64,000 nt of DNA from Macropodus opercularis (lineage: Eukaryota; Chordata; Actinopteri; Anabantiformes; Osphronemidae). The DNA lies in the NCBI GenBank assembly GCA_030770545.1, contig CM061109.1, forward strand, positions 2,666,001 through 2,730,000. Direction: 5' to 3'. The translations under genes and the position numbers were made by a program. Below the pieces are notes generated by a model. That model was given only the letters and a program-made list of their open reading frames with translations. It did not search any database and was not told the DNA's origin. Below, one piece after another: positions 46,663-59,977 of the stretch (positions within the stretch are counted from its first letter, which is position 1; every line of letters starts with the position of its first letter).

Positions 46663-48960
46663 TTAAGTTAACAGCTTAAGCTTAAGAGCTTGTACTTTTG
46701 GAGAAAGTTTAATCATGTCCAGTTCCAGAAAAAGTTTCTGAAACACCTCAAAGGTATAACGCAGTACAGGGGGGTAGGCAAGGTTGAGGGTATAAATTAG
46801 CCCCATAAGTAGTGAACAAGCTGTAGCAGTGCTGCTGCATCCTGTAAGCATCTCCTTGCCTTCCAGAATTATTGATACGTCCACTGGATCCTCTCCATCT
46901 CCTCTATGGACGACCAGGATCCTAAGGATGTGGTGAGAGGCATCGCTGCGTCTGTCCTCCTGCATACAAAATACCACAAATTAAGTCTTATATTGCTAAG
47001 TAACTTAGTTGATAATGCATAATGAACAAGGAAAACACCTGTACATTACCAGTGAATCAGTCTTAAATCATGGGACAAGCTAGATCCACAACACAAACTG
47101 TAGCCCTTGCAAAAATGTGGATTTAATGTTGCTCTCAGCTACAGACTGTGCCTCTTGCCAGTTTATTGTAGCCTAGGAAAATCTACGACTTGATAAATCC
47201 AGATTACAATGAAAGTGTCATTGGGCCAGACATTGAATCTCCAAGATGCCCCCCGGTGTGTCAACCCAACCTGATTGTGAGTGTTTGTGTGTGCAAATGG
47301 TTGAATCTGAAGCAGTGGTAAATACCAGTAAATACCAGTAAATATCAGTAAGGAAGAAATGAGGAGGATCGTCCTCATTTCGAGTAAACAATGTGGCTCG
47401 TTTTGTTTCAGGGACCGGATGATTTGGTTACTTGCTCCTGGTTGTGTTGATCACGGAGCAGGACTGGACCCTGGCAGACGATCCAAACGAATGAGGGGAA
47501 AAGAACAGGAACATTTTCATGCATTACCGTGCAATCTTCAAAAAGCTCCTCTTCTTTCTCACCAAGATATAATATAAGGCTGCAGATAACAGCGTCACGT
47601 CTCATCTGACTGCTTTGCATCTGTTGAATAAACCACAGTGGATCATTACTCATACAGAAGAAAATTCAAAATCAAACAGAGCAGCAATTCAAGCAAATAG
47701 AAAAATGGAATATATAGAGACAGACAGAAGCTACCACATTCAAGACATACCCCACTCAGCCTGTCCAAGAAGGGCCTCAACTTGGTCCCAAAACACCTCC
47801 CTTGGCTTTCATCAGGGCAGTAAGTTTTGGTGTATACTTATCTAGGTTGTACATGAAGGTCTGCTCCAGAGATATTGTGGTTATTCTCCTGAAAAAACAG
47901 AATGTACAACTTTAGAAAATGGGCTAATGGTCGAGAGCTAAAGTACAATTTATGACATGGATATAAACTATTTACAATCATCAACTCCAAATAAAGATTA
48001 TTAATTTGGCTTTAACTTAACTTACTTTAACAGGAATGTGCTTTACTGTATATACTGTACTGTAATATCAAATAATGTTAGTTCTCAGAAAAGCACATAA
48101 TATTTTTATAATTTTAAAGATTCACCTACCCCACTTTCACAAAACAAAGCAGACCACCTCTCTTTGAAGTCATCAGCAGCTGGACTTCCACTTACGACTT
48201 CGAACCTTCTATAAGAGAATGTCTTTGACATTTTCTCTTGAATCACCTTTGTGTTGTTCTTCTTCTTAACCTCATTAAGAAGGTCATGTCTCTCCATTTC
48301 CAGACTCTCAGCTGTTTCTCCACTTGGATGTGGAGGTAGATAGTTCACTTCTGCTCTTTTTGGCCTCTTGCAATTTTGTGCAGGTTTTTTTTACCAGGAG
48401 TTTTCCTTTTCAAGGAGTTTATGTCAAGCTCAGGACAAGGTACATCACGTCTTCTCATTTTAAAGCGGTAATTAGCCGTCTTTTATTTAAGACGTTGCTG
48501 CCACCCATACATGCTTGAAACTGAGGATCCAGGCTCTTTTAGGCAGGGATGTTTTTTAATCAAAGCTTCTGTAACTGCCTGTATTTGAAGTCCAGTGGGA
48601 CAAGCAGTGTAGTTGAATATTGCTCTAGCAAGTTTCTCAAGTATGAGTCATGAGTTCAAGCTTGGATTCTGAAGAAGTGAGCCATCACATTCATAAACCT
48701 TATTTCCTTCTTGAAGGAGGATTTCAACATCAAATGAAAAAGTGGGTATCGCAAAATTATGTGGCCAGGGGTGGGATCGATACTCTGGGGGCTGAATGAG
48801 ATGAAGTGACTGTGGAACAACCTGTGGAACAACAACAACAAGTGTCAGATGAAGTGACTGAGGAACTGTCATCCTGGAAAGTCTGAGCCACTGACGCAGG
48901 AAAGGAACACGCAGCCTCATTCATGGGAGTCAGTGTAATGACAGAAGGTTCTGTTTGCAC
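46663..48960 (-). pseudogene. SAMD3-like teleost repeat gene, decayed, copy B
   Basis: The same exon-like blocks as copy A at 46663-46977, 47408-47653, about 47750-47890, about 48130-48630 and 48648-48960. The most N-terminal block of copy A (21553-21765) is absent because 589 bp were deleted at 48960/48961. It cannot encode the family's full protein. Confidence 0.6.
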
Positions 48961-49087
48961 GTGTCACACAACAACAATTCACAAGATGATTGTGAATTGA
49001 TTCTTTACCTAGTTTGTCAAGTAGATGTGGTGTTTCAGAGAAACCATTCGACAGCCTTCCGTTGAATAGGCAGACAGTGGCTTTATG

Positions 49088-49820
49088 TCAGTGAGTTGTG
49101 ACTGTGCCAGTGTCCTCCAACTTGAAGCATCTAAGATGCTCACAGTACCATGCACTTTGCAATCTGTCTACAAACACCAAGTTGTCATGAACAATGGTGA
49201 TTTGCAGTATTTCAGCAAAGTCGGGCAACCCACCAGTGGAGCCATATATCAACATCATGCCAATGCTGTAACAGGTCCCCTGATATTCAGCCTTATTTGT
49301 CAAATGAACAACTGTCTCTCCAGGACATTTCTGCAATACAAATTCTTGAATGTTCTTATTTACAACCTCTAATGGAATTCTTGACTCTTCTTAAAGAAGT
49401 GGTGCTTGGCTTCAAACCTCATTGTCCATAAGAACACTAGTGGGCCAAATGCTTTAATGAGCTGCGGGTAATGCTCGACAAAATGATGCTTGGGAATCAA
49501 TTTCCCTTCTGGGAAAACAATGTTAAATCTGTGTGGACCTATCTAGGTGACCTATGCTTTCATCAGTGTGGATGGGTGACATAACCAACTCAACAGCATC
49601 TTTGAGTGTCATTAACAACTGCCATGCCTGATTCAACCTTTGAGGAATTGCACACTGCCTTTTAACTCCATGGCTATGGGTACTACTTGCCAAGGCTGCT
49701 TCAACATCCAACTGGTGTTGCTGTTTTGATCTACCAGGGAATGCCCCTGTCCTGATATGGGGCCGCTCTCCAACACAAAATCTGCAAATATATGAACCAC
49801 TGAAACTGTCAACAAACCCA
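49088..49820 (-). pseudogene. KHHF-type teleost repeat protein, decayed, copy B
   Basis: Counterpart of 22228-22960, with the same frame breaks. The 589-bp deletion brings it closer to the SAMD3-like remnant. Confidence 0.5.
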
Positions 49821-50039
49821 GCTACTGAGTGTTCAGCAAGGCTATCAGCAACAACAGAGGTGGCAGAGTGACTGTGTTAAAGATAATAGTATTACATAGA
49901 ATGATTGAAAAATGGAAAATAGTGACCGTGACTGCGAGAAGCCTGGGAAAATATTTTGTCTAGTGGGCAGATACCATATCAGATCAGGAAGTTACAATAA
50001 AACACAAATAAGGTAGTGCTATGAAAGTGTGTGTGACAG

Positions 50040-50044
<5 letters not shown>

Positions 50045-50095
<51 letters not shown>
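50045..50095. repeat. GT microsatellite, copy B
   Basis: About 25 GT units against about 9 in copy A. Confidence 0.95.
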
Positions 50096-50098
<3 letters not shown>

Positions 50099-50706
50099 GT
50101 TTAACATTGCATGAAGCTTTGCTTTAGTGACTAATGGTAACTAATGGATAAGAGATCCCATGAAAATCAGATCATTAGTTTACACTTAAGTGTTTTCTGC
50201 AGGAAAACACATGGAACCAGCGTCTACCATCATGGAGGAGGGGGCCCCCTAAGCGACACTGCTGATTCCTTCAGCAGGACGAGTAGCCAAACTGCAGTTC
50301 ATTCTGAGCAGGAGGTCTCTCTCCCAGCTCACGTACACAATAAAACCTGAGCTCATGACATAAAGACCCGACTGACTGACTGAAACAAGGTTTGACAGAC
50401 TGACCATGAGAAATGTCTGATGTTTTTCGTTGATGTTGTTGTTATATAATGTAATAATAATTTACCATCTTAGCTCAATCTTAAACCCAAGCAAAGGAGG
50501 AGCTGGTTGTTATTGGTGACAGGTTCAGCTGTTCCAGACTGAATGTGGTGTTTTTGTTATCTATCTTTTCTCAGCTATCTGCTCTCAGGTTAAAGCTGCA
50601 GTAACAGTCCAGGCGCAGGACTGATCGGGACACAGAGGATTCTCATCCAGGATCATGTAGAGGAAAGGATAAAGGATAAAAAGTGAAATAAAAATAGATT
50701 AAGTTT

Positions 50707-50880
50707 TCAATTCAATTCAAATCAACTTTATTTATATAGCACCAATCCACTACATCAGTTATCTCAAGGCACTTTACAAGTAAGATTTGAGACCTTACAC
50801 AACTAGACCCAACAAATCCCACATAGAACAAGCTTTTAATTGTAGCCAATCAATAAATTGTACATTTTAATAGCAACAGT
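50707..50880 (-). mobile_element. L2 3' end, truncated, copy B
   Basis: Counterpart of 23795-23972 with the same junction to the piggyBac 5' end. Confidence 0.7.
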
Positions 50881-50890
50881 GTAGAGGAAA

Positions 50891-52784
50891 AGTCCCAGAG
50901 ATTTGTAACCCTCCTTTAGCCAAGTGGATGCTAAGTGGCTAGTCTTTTGGCTACCATTAGCATTAATTCATGTGTAAATATGGTCATTACCTGAGCAATC
51001 TGCAGGGGGGTTGGGGGTGTGTGTGTGAATGGTTGCTGGTGGCTTGTTTGTATGTGTGGGGGAGGGAGGGCTGCTAAAAGCAGAGAACTTGATTGACCGG
51101 CTAAGGAAAAGTATCTCGAGTCGCCTTCAGAGCTTCCTGTGTTTCATCACTCTTGACATGCTTCATAGCATTCAAGAATGGACTATTCAACATGCACAGG
51201 AAACGGAGCATGTTCATTGGTTCATGGCCCTCCCTGAACTAATGGCATTTATTGCAATTGTCATCTTGCGGGGGCTTACCAAGGTTCCATCACTACGTGA
51301 CTGCTGGTTAGCAAACCTGGGAAACCCAAATATCATTGGAACAATGCCGCAAAACCGCTTCCAAGACATCATGCGACACCTACGCTTTGATGACAGGTCC
51401 ACCCAGGGTGATCGAACAAAGACTGATAAGTTTGCTGCCATTTCCAGTGTGTGGGGATCATTTGTCACCAATTGCATCACATCCAACAACCCTGGTCTAC
51501 ATATCACCGTTGATGAACTTGCAGTATATTGCAACTAAACCTGACCAAACCTGGGATCAAGTTTTGGGTGGCTTGCGACCTAAAATCCAAGTACATTTGT
51601 AATGTCCTCCCATATCTTGGCAAGGACCCTAGTCGTCCCAGTGGTTACCACGGACAATTTTCTTCACATCGCTGTCACTTGCGCATAAACTTCTTAGCCG
51701 GAAAACCACCATCCTCGGCACAGTCAACAAGATTCGCCGGGAAATCCCTCAATCCGCTAGACACACAGATCGCAATGAATTCACCACTCAGGTATGTTGC
51801 ACGTCTTTTGTGGTTCTATGTTTAAGTGTTTCTAATTTTTAGTATCACCACCGCCAAGTTTGTCATTGTGTGTAAAAGTGCTATGAAAACAACTATTTAT
51901 CTTATTTATTAGGTGTTTTCAACCACTGCTGCTACACTGACGGCGTATGCGCCCAAACGGAAGAAGACCGTCTACATTCTTAGCAGCATGCACAGCGTGA
52001 TTCAGACTGATAATACCACCAAAAGGAAGCCAAACACTGTCACTCTTTACAACACCACAAAGTGCGGCGTGGATGTGATGGACCAGATGGTGCGGGAGTA
52101 CACTGTCCGCACAGGGACACGGCGCTGGACAGTTGCCGTGTTCTATAACATGATTGACATGACAGCACTGAATGCACATGTGCTGTATCAAGCAGGCACC
52201 GGAAGGCAGGAAAGACGGGTGGACTTCCTGGTGGAGCTTGCAAGAGAGTTGGCTAACTCTCATATGTGTGCGAAGAAGGCAAGAAAAGAACAATTGCTTC
52301 GGACACAAACCTCCACACCAAGCCCTGGAAAAAGAGCCATGTGTCAGGTCAAACACCAAGGCAAGAACAATCATGCCACTGTGCGATGTGTTCACTACTA
52401 CAGATACACATGTGGTAAATGCAGACGGGAGATACAATGGCAGTGCCAGGATTGTGAGTGATTGCTGGAATGTACTCACTCACTTTTTAATATTATTTGT
52501 AAATATGTGTACAAATGGTTGGTTTCTTTTTTTATTTTGTACTATTTTTATCAATAAACCTCAGCAACAAAGGAAAAAAACATGTGTTGATTTCTCCCTA
52601 AGATGAAGTGAAACACAAGTTTCCTTGAAGTGGTTCAGCATGGCCCCACATTGTTTACATAACAAAAGCAACTGTTCACAGCTGATTAAGGATATTAGCC
52701 TAAAGACTTCCAGCCCATCGGCTGTCCTGCGGGTTTTATAGGTAGAAAAGCCAAATGGCTGCTCTCTGGGACTTCTAGTGTTAA
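50891..52784 (+). mobile_element. piggyBac element, copy B, 5' terminus lost
   Basis: Counterpart of 23984-25870, ending in TTAA at 52781-52784. The same truncated 5' side as copy A. Confidence 0.8.
51029..52461 (+). pseudogene. piggyBac transposase, broken, copy B
   Basis: Less damaged than copy A. The first exon is open from 51029 to 51538 (169 codons, ending in a stop just after the first catalytic Asp block VDE); the last exon is open from 51913 to 52461 and includes the CGVDVMDQM, RRWTVAVFYNMID and Cys-rich C-terminal motifs. The shared lesions after VDE and near 51700 remain, so no full-length transposase is encoded. Inferred 121-bp intron 51792-51912. The missing stretch after VDE lies between the first two catalytic Asp residues. 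Confidence 0.75.
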
Positions 52785-55700
52785 TAGAATTTAAAACTAT
52801 TACTGGATGAAAATGATCCCTGAAAAAGCAACTACATTAAAACTGACAAGATGACGTGGCCTTTTCTAGGGATAACAGTAAGTATCACAGCAACATATCA
52901 ATTGGTGCCATGGATCACATTTAAAACAATACTTTGAATGTACAACAGATGAAGAAATGCACAATTATAATAAGAAGAACTTAAGGTTTGATAACAACAG
53001 GTGTTACACCAATGATGTAAAAATGAAATCCAGGGCACAAAGTAGTATCCTAAATGTATGAGCTACAGTTCACTCCCTGCAAGGGCCCCATGAGCGAAAG
53101 AGAACCAACATGTTCATCAGGTTAACCATGGCTTCAACCACAAATTAAACACAGTTCGACACAAAACCCTGACTCAAATCTGTACGAAATACAGTGGTAG
53201 CTGTTAAAAGTGTCGTATTCCACCGCGTTGGTTTGTCATTTCTGCCACGTTTCCACTGCATTTTTGCCGAGGCACAGCGTGTGTTACGTCTAAATGACCT
53301 GTAGGTGGCGATGGGCTGACACTTATAGCCGGTCATGGCTAGTCCTACAACCACACAGTACTGTACCGAGGATTTCTGTGAATTCTTTATTTATGTAGTT
53401 ATCAGACGTTATAATATAAACTCCCAACTCAATAAAAGAGTAAGGTTCACTAAAATGGAAATTTATACAAGAAAATCTCATTCAATGGTGGCTACATCCA
53501 TTCAGACAAGAACACCTGTGAAGCCACCCTGGCGGTGTCTTGTGTAGTTCAGCGGTTCCCGTTTTGGCGACCCGAGTTTCTGCCTGATTTTAATTTCTAA
53601 AATCTCCTTTTAATCAACTCATAACAGACATATGGACGCGTGTTTGAAAGATATAATGCTTGACATAACTGTTTTGTTTACCTTGTCTTCTGCGCTTTGT
53701 GAACTGAAGTGAGCTGCTGCCACCAGCGCCCACAAGCTGACAGGACGTGATGAGTCCAGCGGAGACCAATACACAAAATGTATGAATTAAAAGACGCTTC
53801 AGACGATTCACTCCTTGACAAAACACGGTGTTGGGACACACTAGACAAGAAATACGCACTGTTGTTTAGCTCAGGATCTGGGGACGAATTTATCGATGTT
53901 AATGTCGTCATTCATTCAGTTTGTTGGTTACATACAGACACCTTAAATAAATAAACTCCACACAACCATCCACTTTAAATACGTGTAAAAAAACACACAT
54001 GTATGAATCAACTTTCAGACAACCTCAGCTGGATCACTGAGAGTCTCCACCGACATCCAGCTAAAGGCAAAGACGTCCCCTCCGCCGCGTTAAGATCGTT
54101 GCAGTCAGATGGAAACGAGAATTCTCACCTTGGCTGCAGCAGCAAAGGACTGAAAGTTCAGCTGAAAACCTTTAGACCCTTCATTATTTATTGTTGATTT
54201 TTACTGGAGGAAGCGCAAAGTCATCACAGTCAGAATAAGGCGATCAGTCATTGAGCCGCCAGTCAGCCTTCGCTATAATTTGGGTGAACAATTGATACAA
54301 TGGTAACAATGACGGTGCAGCTTGAATGAGGAGCTTTAACTGTGCGTTTTTCTAACGATGCTGCAGTTTACAAACCAGGAAGGCTCCTGTAAAACGTGGT
54401 GGCTTCTCAGCAGCCTTTCACCGCTTGGCGGCTGAAGCCAAGGTGAGGAGTGAACATTAACATATGAATACACCTGCTGTAGGAAGCGATGTGATCAAAC
54501 GTTCCCTGTTTTCACTCACTGTATCTAAACAACACTGTTGGATTATTTACCATAGAGAAGGCTTCATACAGAAATTCTCTACAAGAGACAAACATTATAG
54601 TGAAGTTCACTTACCGGCAGAAATTGTGACAACAGAATAGTTATATGCACATTTTTAAAAGTGCAAAGTATCATATATTAATTACATCGCGGCCACAGAA
54701 ATATGTGGAGATATTTATATCACAGCAGACGTGATACAGTGTGTGTGTAGATATTTTGGGAGATGCCTGCTGTCTTTAAAGCCTTTCAACATCAAACACA
54801 AGACACAGCCATTATAACTTTGCAGTGAACGGAAGATAGTTGTAAGACAGAAACGCTGTTTTTCAGATAACAATTCAGAGCTTTTTGCGGAAAAAAAACT
54901 AAAACGTTGTGGAGACGCAAAGATACTGCAATGAAAACGGATCACGTTTTGAAGTGCTGCCACTATAAGTAGTGTGTTCAGCTTCCTATTATTATTATAT
55001 TGAAACTACACACAGTACAGAGCAACAACCATGACTTGTGACCACAGTGATGGCCCTACTTCTTTACCTGATTATTAACATCTCACTGGAAGCAGGGGGC
55101 ATCTCACTCTCAACTGCCACTGCAGGAGTCTGCTTGTGTGTCACCTGGAATTGAGGGGAAAAACTAAAACTTATTAACAACAGATAGATACCACATCTTT
55201 ACAGATTAACAAGCTGTAAGTAAGTAAGTAGTAAGAATCAGCAACAATCAGTATCGATAGGTGCTTAAAATATCTTCATCTGTCTGAGCATGTTTTTCCG
55301 TCTTGTCTACTGCACAAAAAACACTGTAATAATGTGGCACATACGTCCATAATACGTTTTCACCTCATCAGTATAAATGATGGCGCTCACATCCTGACAG
55401 CAGCTTTAACAGGGAGTGGGTTTTGTTGACATTTTACCCTTTTTTTTGACTGAACATCTTCTTTTGTCTCTGCGTTACCAAGCTGTGTGCAACACTTGCT
55501 TGCATGCTGCACAGCTGTTGGGACTACAGATAATGTTTCTACCATAGCCCCAAGTACAAACCAGAGCACGTTGCTAACTTGTAACACATTCAGACATAAC
55601 TTATGAAATAAAGGCAAAAAAGATATACAGTTCATTTAATACATAAACTAAGGATTGAATTTACATGCTTATTAATTATCTACCAGAGTTCTGTGGAAGG

Positions 55701-55909
55701 ACACATGTGCAACTGAAACACAGTCTGGTTGATACACTGCTAACAAAATGGTCCAAACCTTGTTATACAGTGGTTGTGTAAATATTGTCAGCAGTTAGCC
55801 TTAGGTTAGCTTGTTAGCGACATTGCTACTTTAGCTTTACGTATTGTATATTCAAACATCTAGCAGCGCTACTGTACACAGTAAACATGTCACTGAGGAG
55901 GCCACCTAC

Positions 55910-56207
55910 CTGTCCAGCTTTTTTTCTTATTCTCCTTCTCTGTCGGTTGCTACAGCTTTACGTGTTTCTGAAATGGTAGCGCGTGTGCTAGTTCCGGACG
56001 CCGCCATATTGGATGTTATCAATGCAACACGTTTTTCCCGAGTACCTCTGCGCCATGGTCGTCATGGTTACTCGGTAGCTTGAATCTGATGGGCTGAGAA
56101 TATCAACTGCTAGATCGGCGGTTGATGACGTCACGTAACTGTGGAGTCGGCTAAACAGATGAAACTGGTACCAGTCATATCATTTCCACCGAGACAGAGA
56201 AACAGAG
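55910..56207. promoter_or_regulatory. Candidate bidirectional promoter with two first exons, R2
   Basis: The same sites as in R1: minus-strand ATGGCGGCG at 56007 downward with donor at 55910, perfect CRE TGACGTCA at 56126-56133, plus-strand leader exon ending at 56207 before GTAAGAC. A second leader ends at 56760. Confidence 0.45.
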
Positions 56208-57813
56208 GTAAGACATTTTATGGTGAGATAAAAAATATTTGTATATTATTTGTGCTATGCATTTTGATCAGTTGAGAAATGTCTTGAACTGCTTATTGTG
56301 TGTATTGTGACGTTTTTTTTACTATTGTGATTTGGTTACTATTGGACGTTTATTTCACCTGAAAAACTACTTATCATGTCAGTGTTTGCTATCGTTTTCC
56401 ATGTTTTCTTTTTGACATGCTCTATTAAAACATTAGAGTGTTACCTTATTGAAACGAAAACCGATCAAGTCATGGGTCACACTAGAAAACTGTCATGGAG
56501 GATCATTCCTGTATTTGTCCACGAGGGGGCAGCGTCTGCCCTGTACGCGGCCTGTACTGAAGCGTTTTTCCCAGCGTGTCTGGCTTTAGCATCGGCTCCT
56601 CAGCGCTGCTCTTTATGATGCTCTTTCAACAACAGTTGTAAACCAGGTCCAGTATCTGTGCTGCTGGAGGATGAACAGCTTGTGTTTGACGACATCACGT
56701 GACCCTGGGGTCCTAAACCAGACGGTACCAGATCCTCCCCATGAAGACAGAGACACAGAGGTAAGACATTCTACAGCTGATAAAAATGTTCATTTCACTT
56801 CTGTTTTCTGATCAGTTGAGGACATAGTTCATGTACTTTACCTGTTTGTGTCATGTGAAGGTGTTTTTGTTTACTTTCACCCTGAACAAGATTAGACTGA
56901 AATGTGCAGGTTTTGTTGCAACTTATCTATGTAAATGAGAAAACTGAATAAAACCTTAACTAAATGTTAGCATGGAAGTTTTACCAACTTGAAACGTTTA
57001 GTCCAGTGTCCAGTGATGCTGAGATAAATATTTCCTTCGTATGTCAGGATACAAGATCTATGTTGTTTTACTTTATTAATAAAATGTTCAACGTCATACC
57101 TCAACAACGCCCATACTTAGACTGAAAATGCAGCTGTATAGAATAAATGCTTTGGGTATTAAGATTAGATTACAGTAGTTCCCTGTAGGTTGGGGCAAAG
57201 CATTGATTTGGGCATAGCTTTAAAAATTCTGTGTCTTCTTACATATAACTTTGTGTTAAACCTAGCTTGTATTTTGATTAATTTGATTTATATTGGTTTT
57301 ATTTTGTAGTATAAAAGTGTGATGGACAGTCTGCTGACCGGCGCCTGAGTCCAGACTAATGGTTACAGCCGACACCAGGGAAAAGTTCCACCTGCTCCAC
57401 AGAAACAGGACTGGATTCCCGCCTGACATCCGGGACAGGAGGCAGACAGCGGACGCTCCATTCAGAGTGAGTCCAGTGTTCTGAAGCAACTATGTGTAGG
57501 TGAAGAATGTGTGTGTAGCTCTGTGAAATGGTTTAGTCACCTGACGCGTTCTGTAATTTCTTTAGTGGTCAGTGAATGTTACAGTGAAGTTACATGTAGG
57601 ATATTACAAATACTGAAGTCTTACGTTGTGTAAGTCATTAATGGGTTTAAAGAGAATCGACCACATGTGTAAGAAAAAGTTCAGCAACATTGTGGCCTAT
57701 GTTTTAAAGCAGATTTTTTTTGTCTTCATTTGTGTCACTTTGTGGTAAACCTAGCTTGTATTTAGTTTTATTTGAGTTGATTTTATGTTTTAGAGCATTC
57801 ATACATGTAGGGA

Positions 57814-58383
57814 TGTCCCATCTGAATAAAATGGGCGTATGACTGATATAATAACATCATAAGCTTTGCGATGACTCCTTCAGTGTCCCGTGTGCATTGC
57901 TGATAAGCACAATACAGGGTACGTTGCTCGGAACGAATGTGTCATACAAACTACCTGGCTGAAGAGAGTCACCCAAAGTTAGAGTATGTGTGATAAGATC
58001 CAACCATACGATGAGATGGGAAGATCAGTGTGAGTGAAAACCCCTGTGTGAATGATAAGCCCATTGAAAGTTTAAGCACCGGCCCAAGTGAATTTACACA
58101 ACCACAGGGAAAAAAATGGGGAAGTTAGAAGCTTTACCAGGTTGGTGTGTTGGCCAAATGGAACATGCGTTTAGACAGCAGGTAGCATGCGAGGGGTGGC
58201 TAAACCATTGTGTTACAATATATAAGAAGCTCTGGTGTTAACATCCATCAGAAGACAGTGGTTCGCTGTAGGATGTCTTCCTCATGCCAGCACGTACTAA
58301 ACGTTGAGCTGGTTCATTACACCAACATGCTCCTCTAGTTTTCTCAGTATGTTCCAGCATTTGAAGAAGGTTTTTCCACGACA
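57814..58383 (+). mobile_element. LTR, array 2 unit 1
   Basis: 570 bp, TGTC...GACA; primer-binding-like sequence starts at 58387. Confidence 0.7.
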
Positions 58384-59407
58384 TCTTGGTGTCAGAAGTT
58401 GGACGGACAGTCTGCCGACTGACGCCTGAGACCAGACTGAGGGTTACAGTCGACACAAGGGAAAGGTTCCTCTAAACAGAAAAACGAGGACTGGATTCCC
58501 GCCTGATGTTCGGAACAGGAGGCGGACAGCGGATGCTCCGTTCACAGTGAGTACAGTGTTATGAACCATCTTTTATATCACATACAAACTGAAATTACAT
58601 CACAGTATTTTACGATGAACCTCTGAACTTGTAACATAAACTCATTGTTGAGGCGAGAGCCAACAAGTCTCCTCTCTGTGATGCTCAGGCTACTGATCAT
58701 TAGTTAACAGGTTTTGGACTGAAAGTGCAAATGTATAGAATAGATGCTTTGGGTATTGACAGATTACAGGAGTTCCCTGTAGGTTGGGGCAAAGCATTAA
58801 TTTGGGCATAGCTTTAAAACCTCTGTGTCTACTTACATGTACCTTTGTGTTAAACCTAGCTTGTATTTTGATTAATTTGATTTATATTGGTTTTATTTTG
58901 TAGTATAAAAGTGTGATGGACAGTCTGCTGACCGGCGCCTGAGTCCAGACTAATGGTTACAGCCGACACCAGGGAAAAGTTCCACCTGCTCCACAGAAAC
59001 AGGACTGGATTCCCGCCTGACATCCGGGACAGGAGGCAGACAGCGGACGCTCCATTCAGAGTGAGTCCAGTGTTCTGAAGCAACTATGTGTAGGTGAAGA
59101 ATGTGTGTGTAGCTCTGTGAAATGGTTTAGTCACCTGACGCGTTCTGTAATTTCTTTAGTGGTCAGTGAATGTTACAGTGAAGTTACATGTAGGATATTA
59201 CAAATACTGAAGTCTTACGTTGTGTAAGTCATTAATGGGTTTAAAGAGAATCGACCACATGTGTAAGAAAAAGTTCAGCAACATTGTGGCCTATGTTTTA
59301 AAGCAGATTTTTTTTGTCTTCATTTGTGTGACTTTGTGGTAAACCTAGCTTGTATTTAGTTTTATTTGAGTTGATTTTATGTTTTAGAGCATTCATACAT
59401 CTAGGGA

Positions 59408-59977
59408 TGTCCCATCTGAATAAAATGGGCGTATGACTGATATAATAACATCATAAGCTTTGCGATGACTCCTTCAGTGTCCCGTGTGCATTGCTGATAA
59501 GCACACTACAGGGTACGTTGCTCGGAACGAATGTGTCATACAAACTACCTGGCTGAAGAGAGTCACCCAAAGTTAGAGTATGTTTGATAAGATCCAACCA
59601 TACGATGAGATGGGAAGATCAGTGTGAGTGAAAACCCCTGTGTGAATGATAAGCCCATTGAAAGTTTAAGCACCGGCCCAAGTGAATCTACACAACCACA
59701 GGGAACAAAATGGGGAAGTTAGAAGCTTTACCAGGTTGGTCTGTTGGCCAAATGGAACATGCGTTTAGACAGCAGGTAGCATGCGAGGGGTGGCTAAACC
59801 ATTGTGTTACAATATATAAGAAGCTCTGGTGTTAACATCCATCAGAAGACAGTGGTTCGCTGTAGGATGTCTTCCTCATGCCAGCACGTACTAAACGTTG
59901 AGCTGGTTCATTACACCAACATGCTCCTCTAGTTTTCTCAGTATGTTCCAGCATTTGAAGAAGGTTTTTCCACGACA
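59408..59977 (+). mobile_element. LTR, array 2 unit 2
   Basis: 570 bp, TGTC...GACA; primer-binding-like sequence starts at 59981. Confidence 0.7.

Larger units (their letters stand above)
57814..59977 (+). repeat. Tandem array 2 of the small LTR element
   Basis: LTR (57814) - 1024 bp internal - LTR (59408), then most of another internal part up to the retroviral LTR at 60823. Array 1 has three LTRs and array 2 has two in this window, so unit number differs or the array is truncated by the retrovirus. Confidence 0.75.

Noticed and set aside
51919..52479. 186-codon minus-strand frame, also at 25004-25564
   Set aside because: It is the antisense shadow of the piggyBac transposase C-terminal exon.
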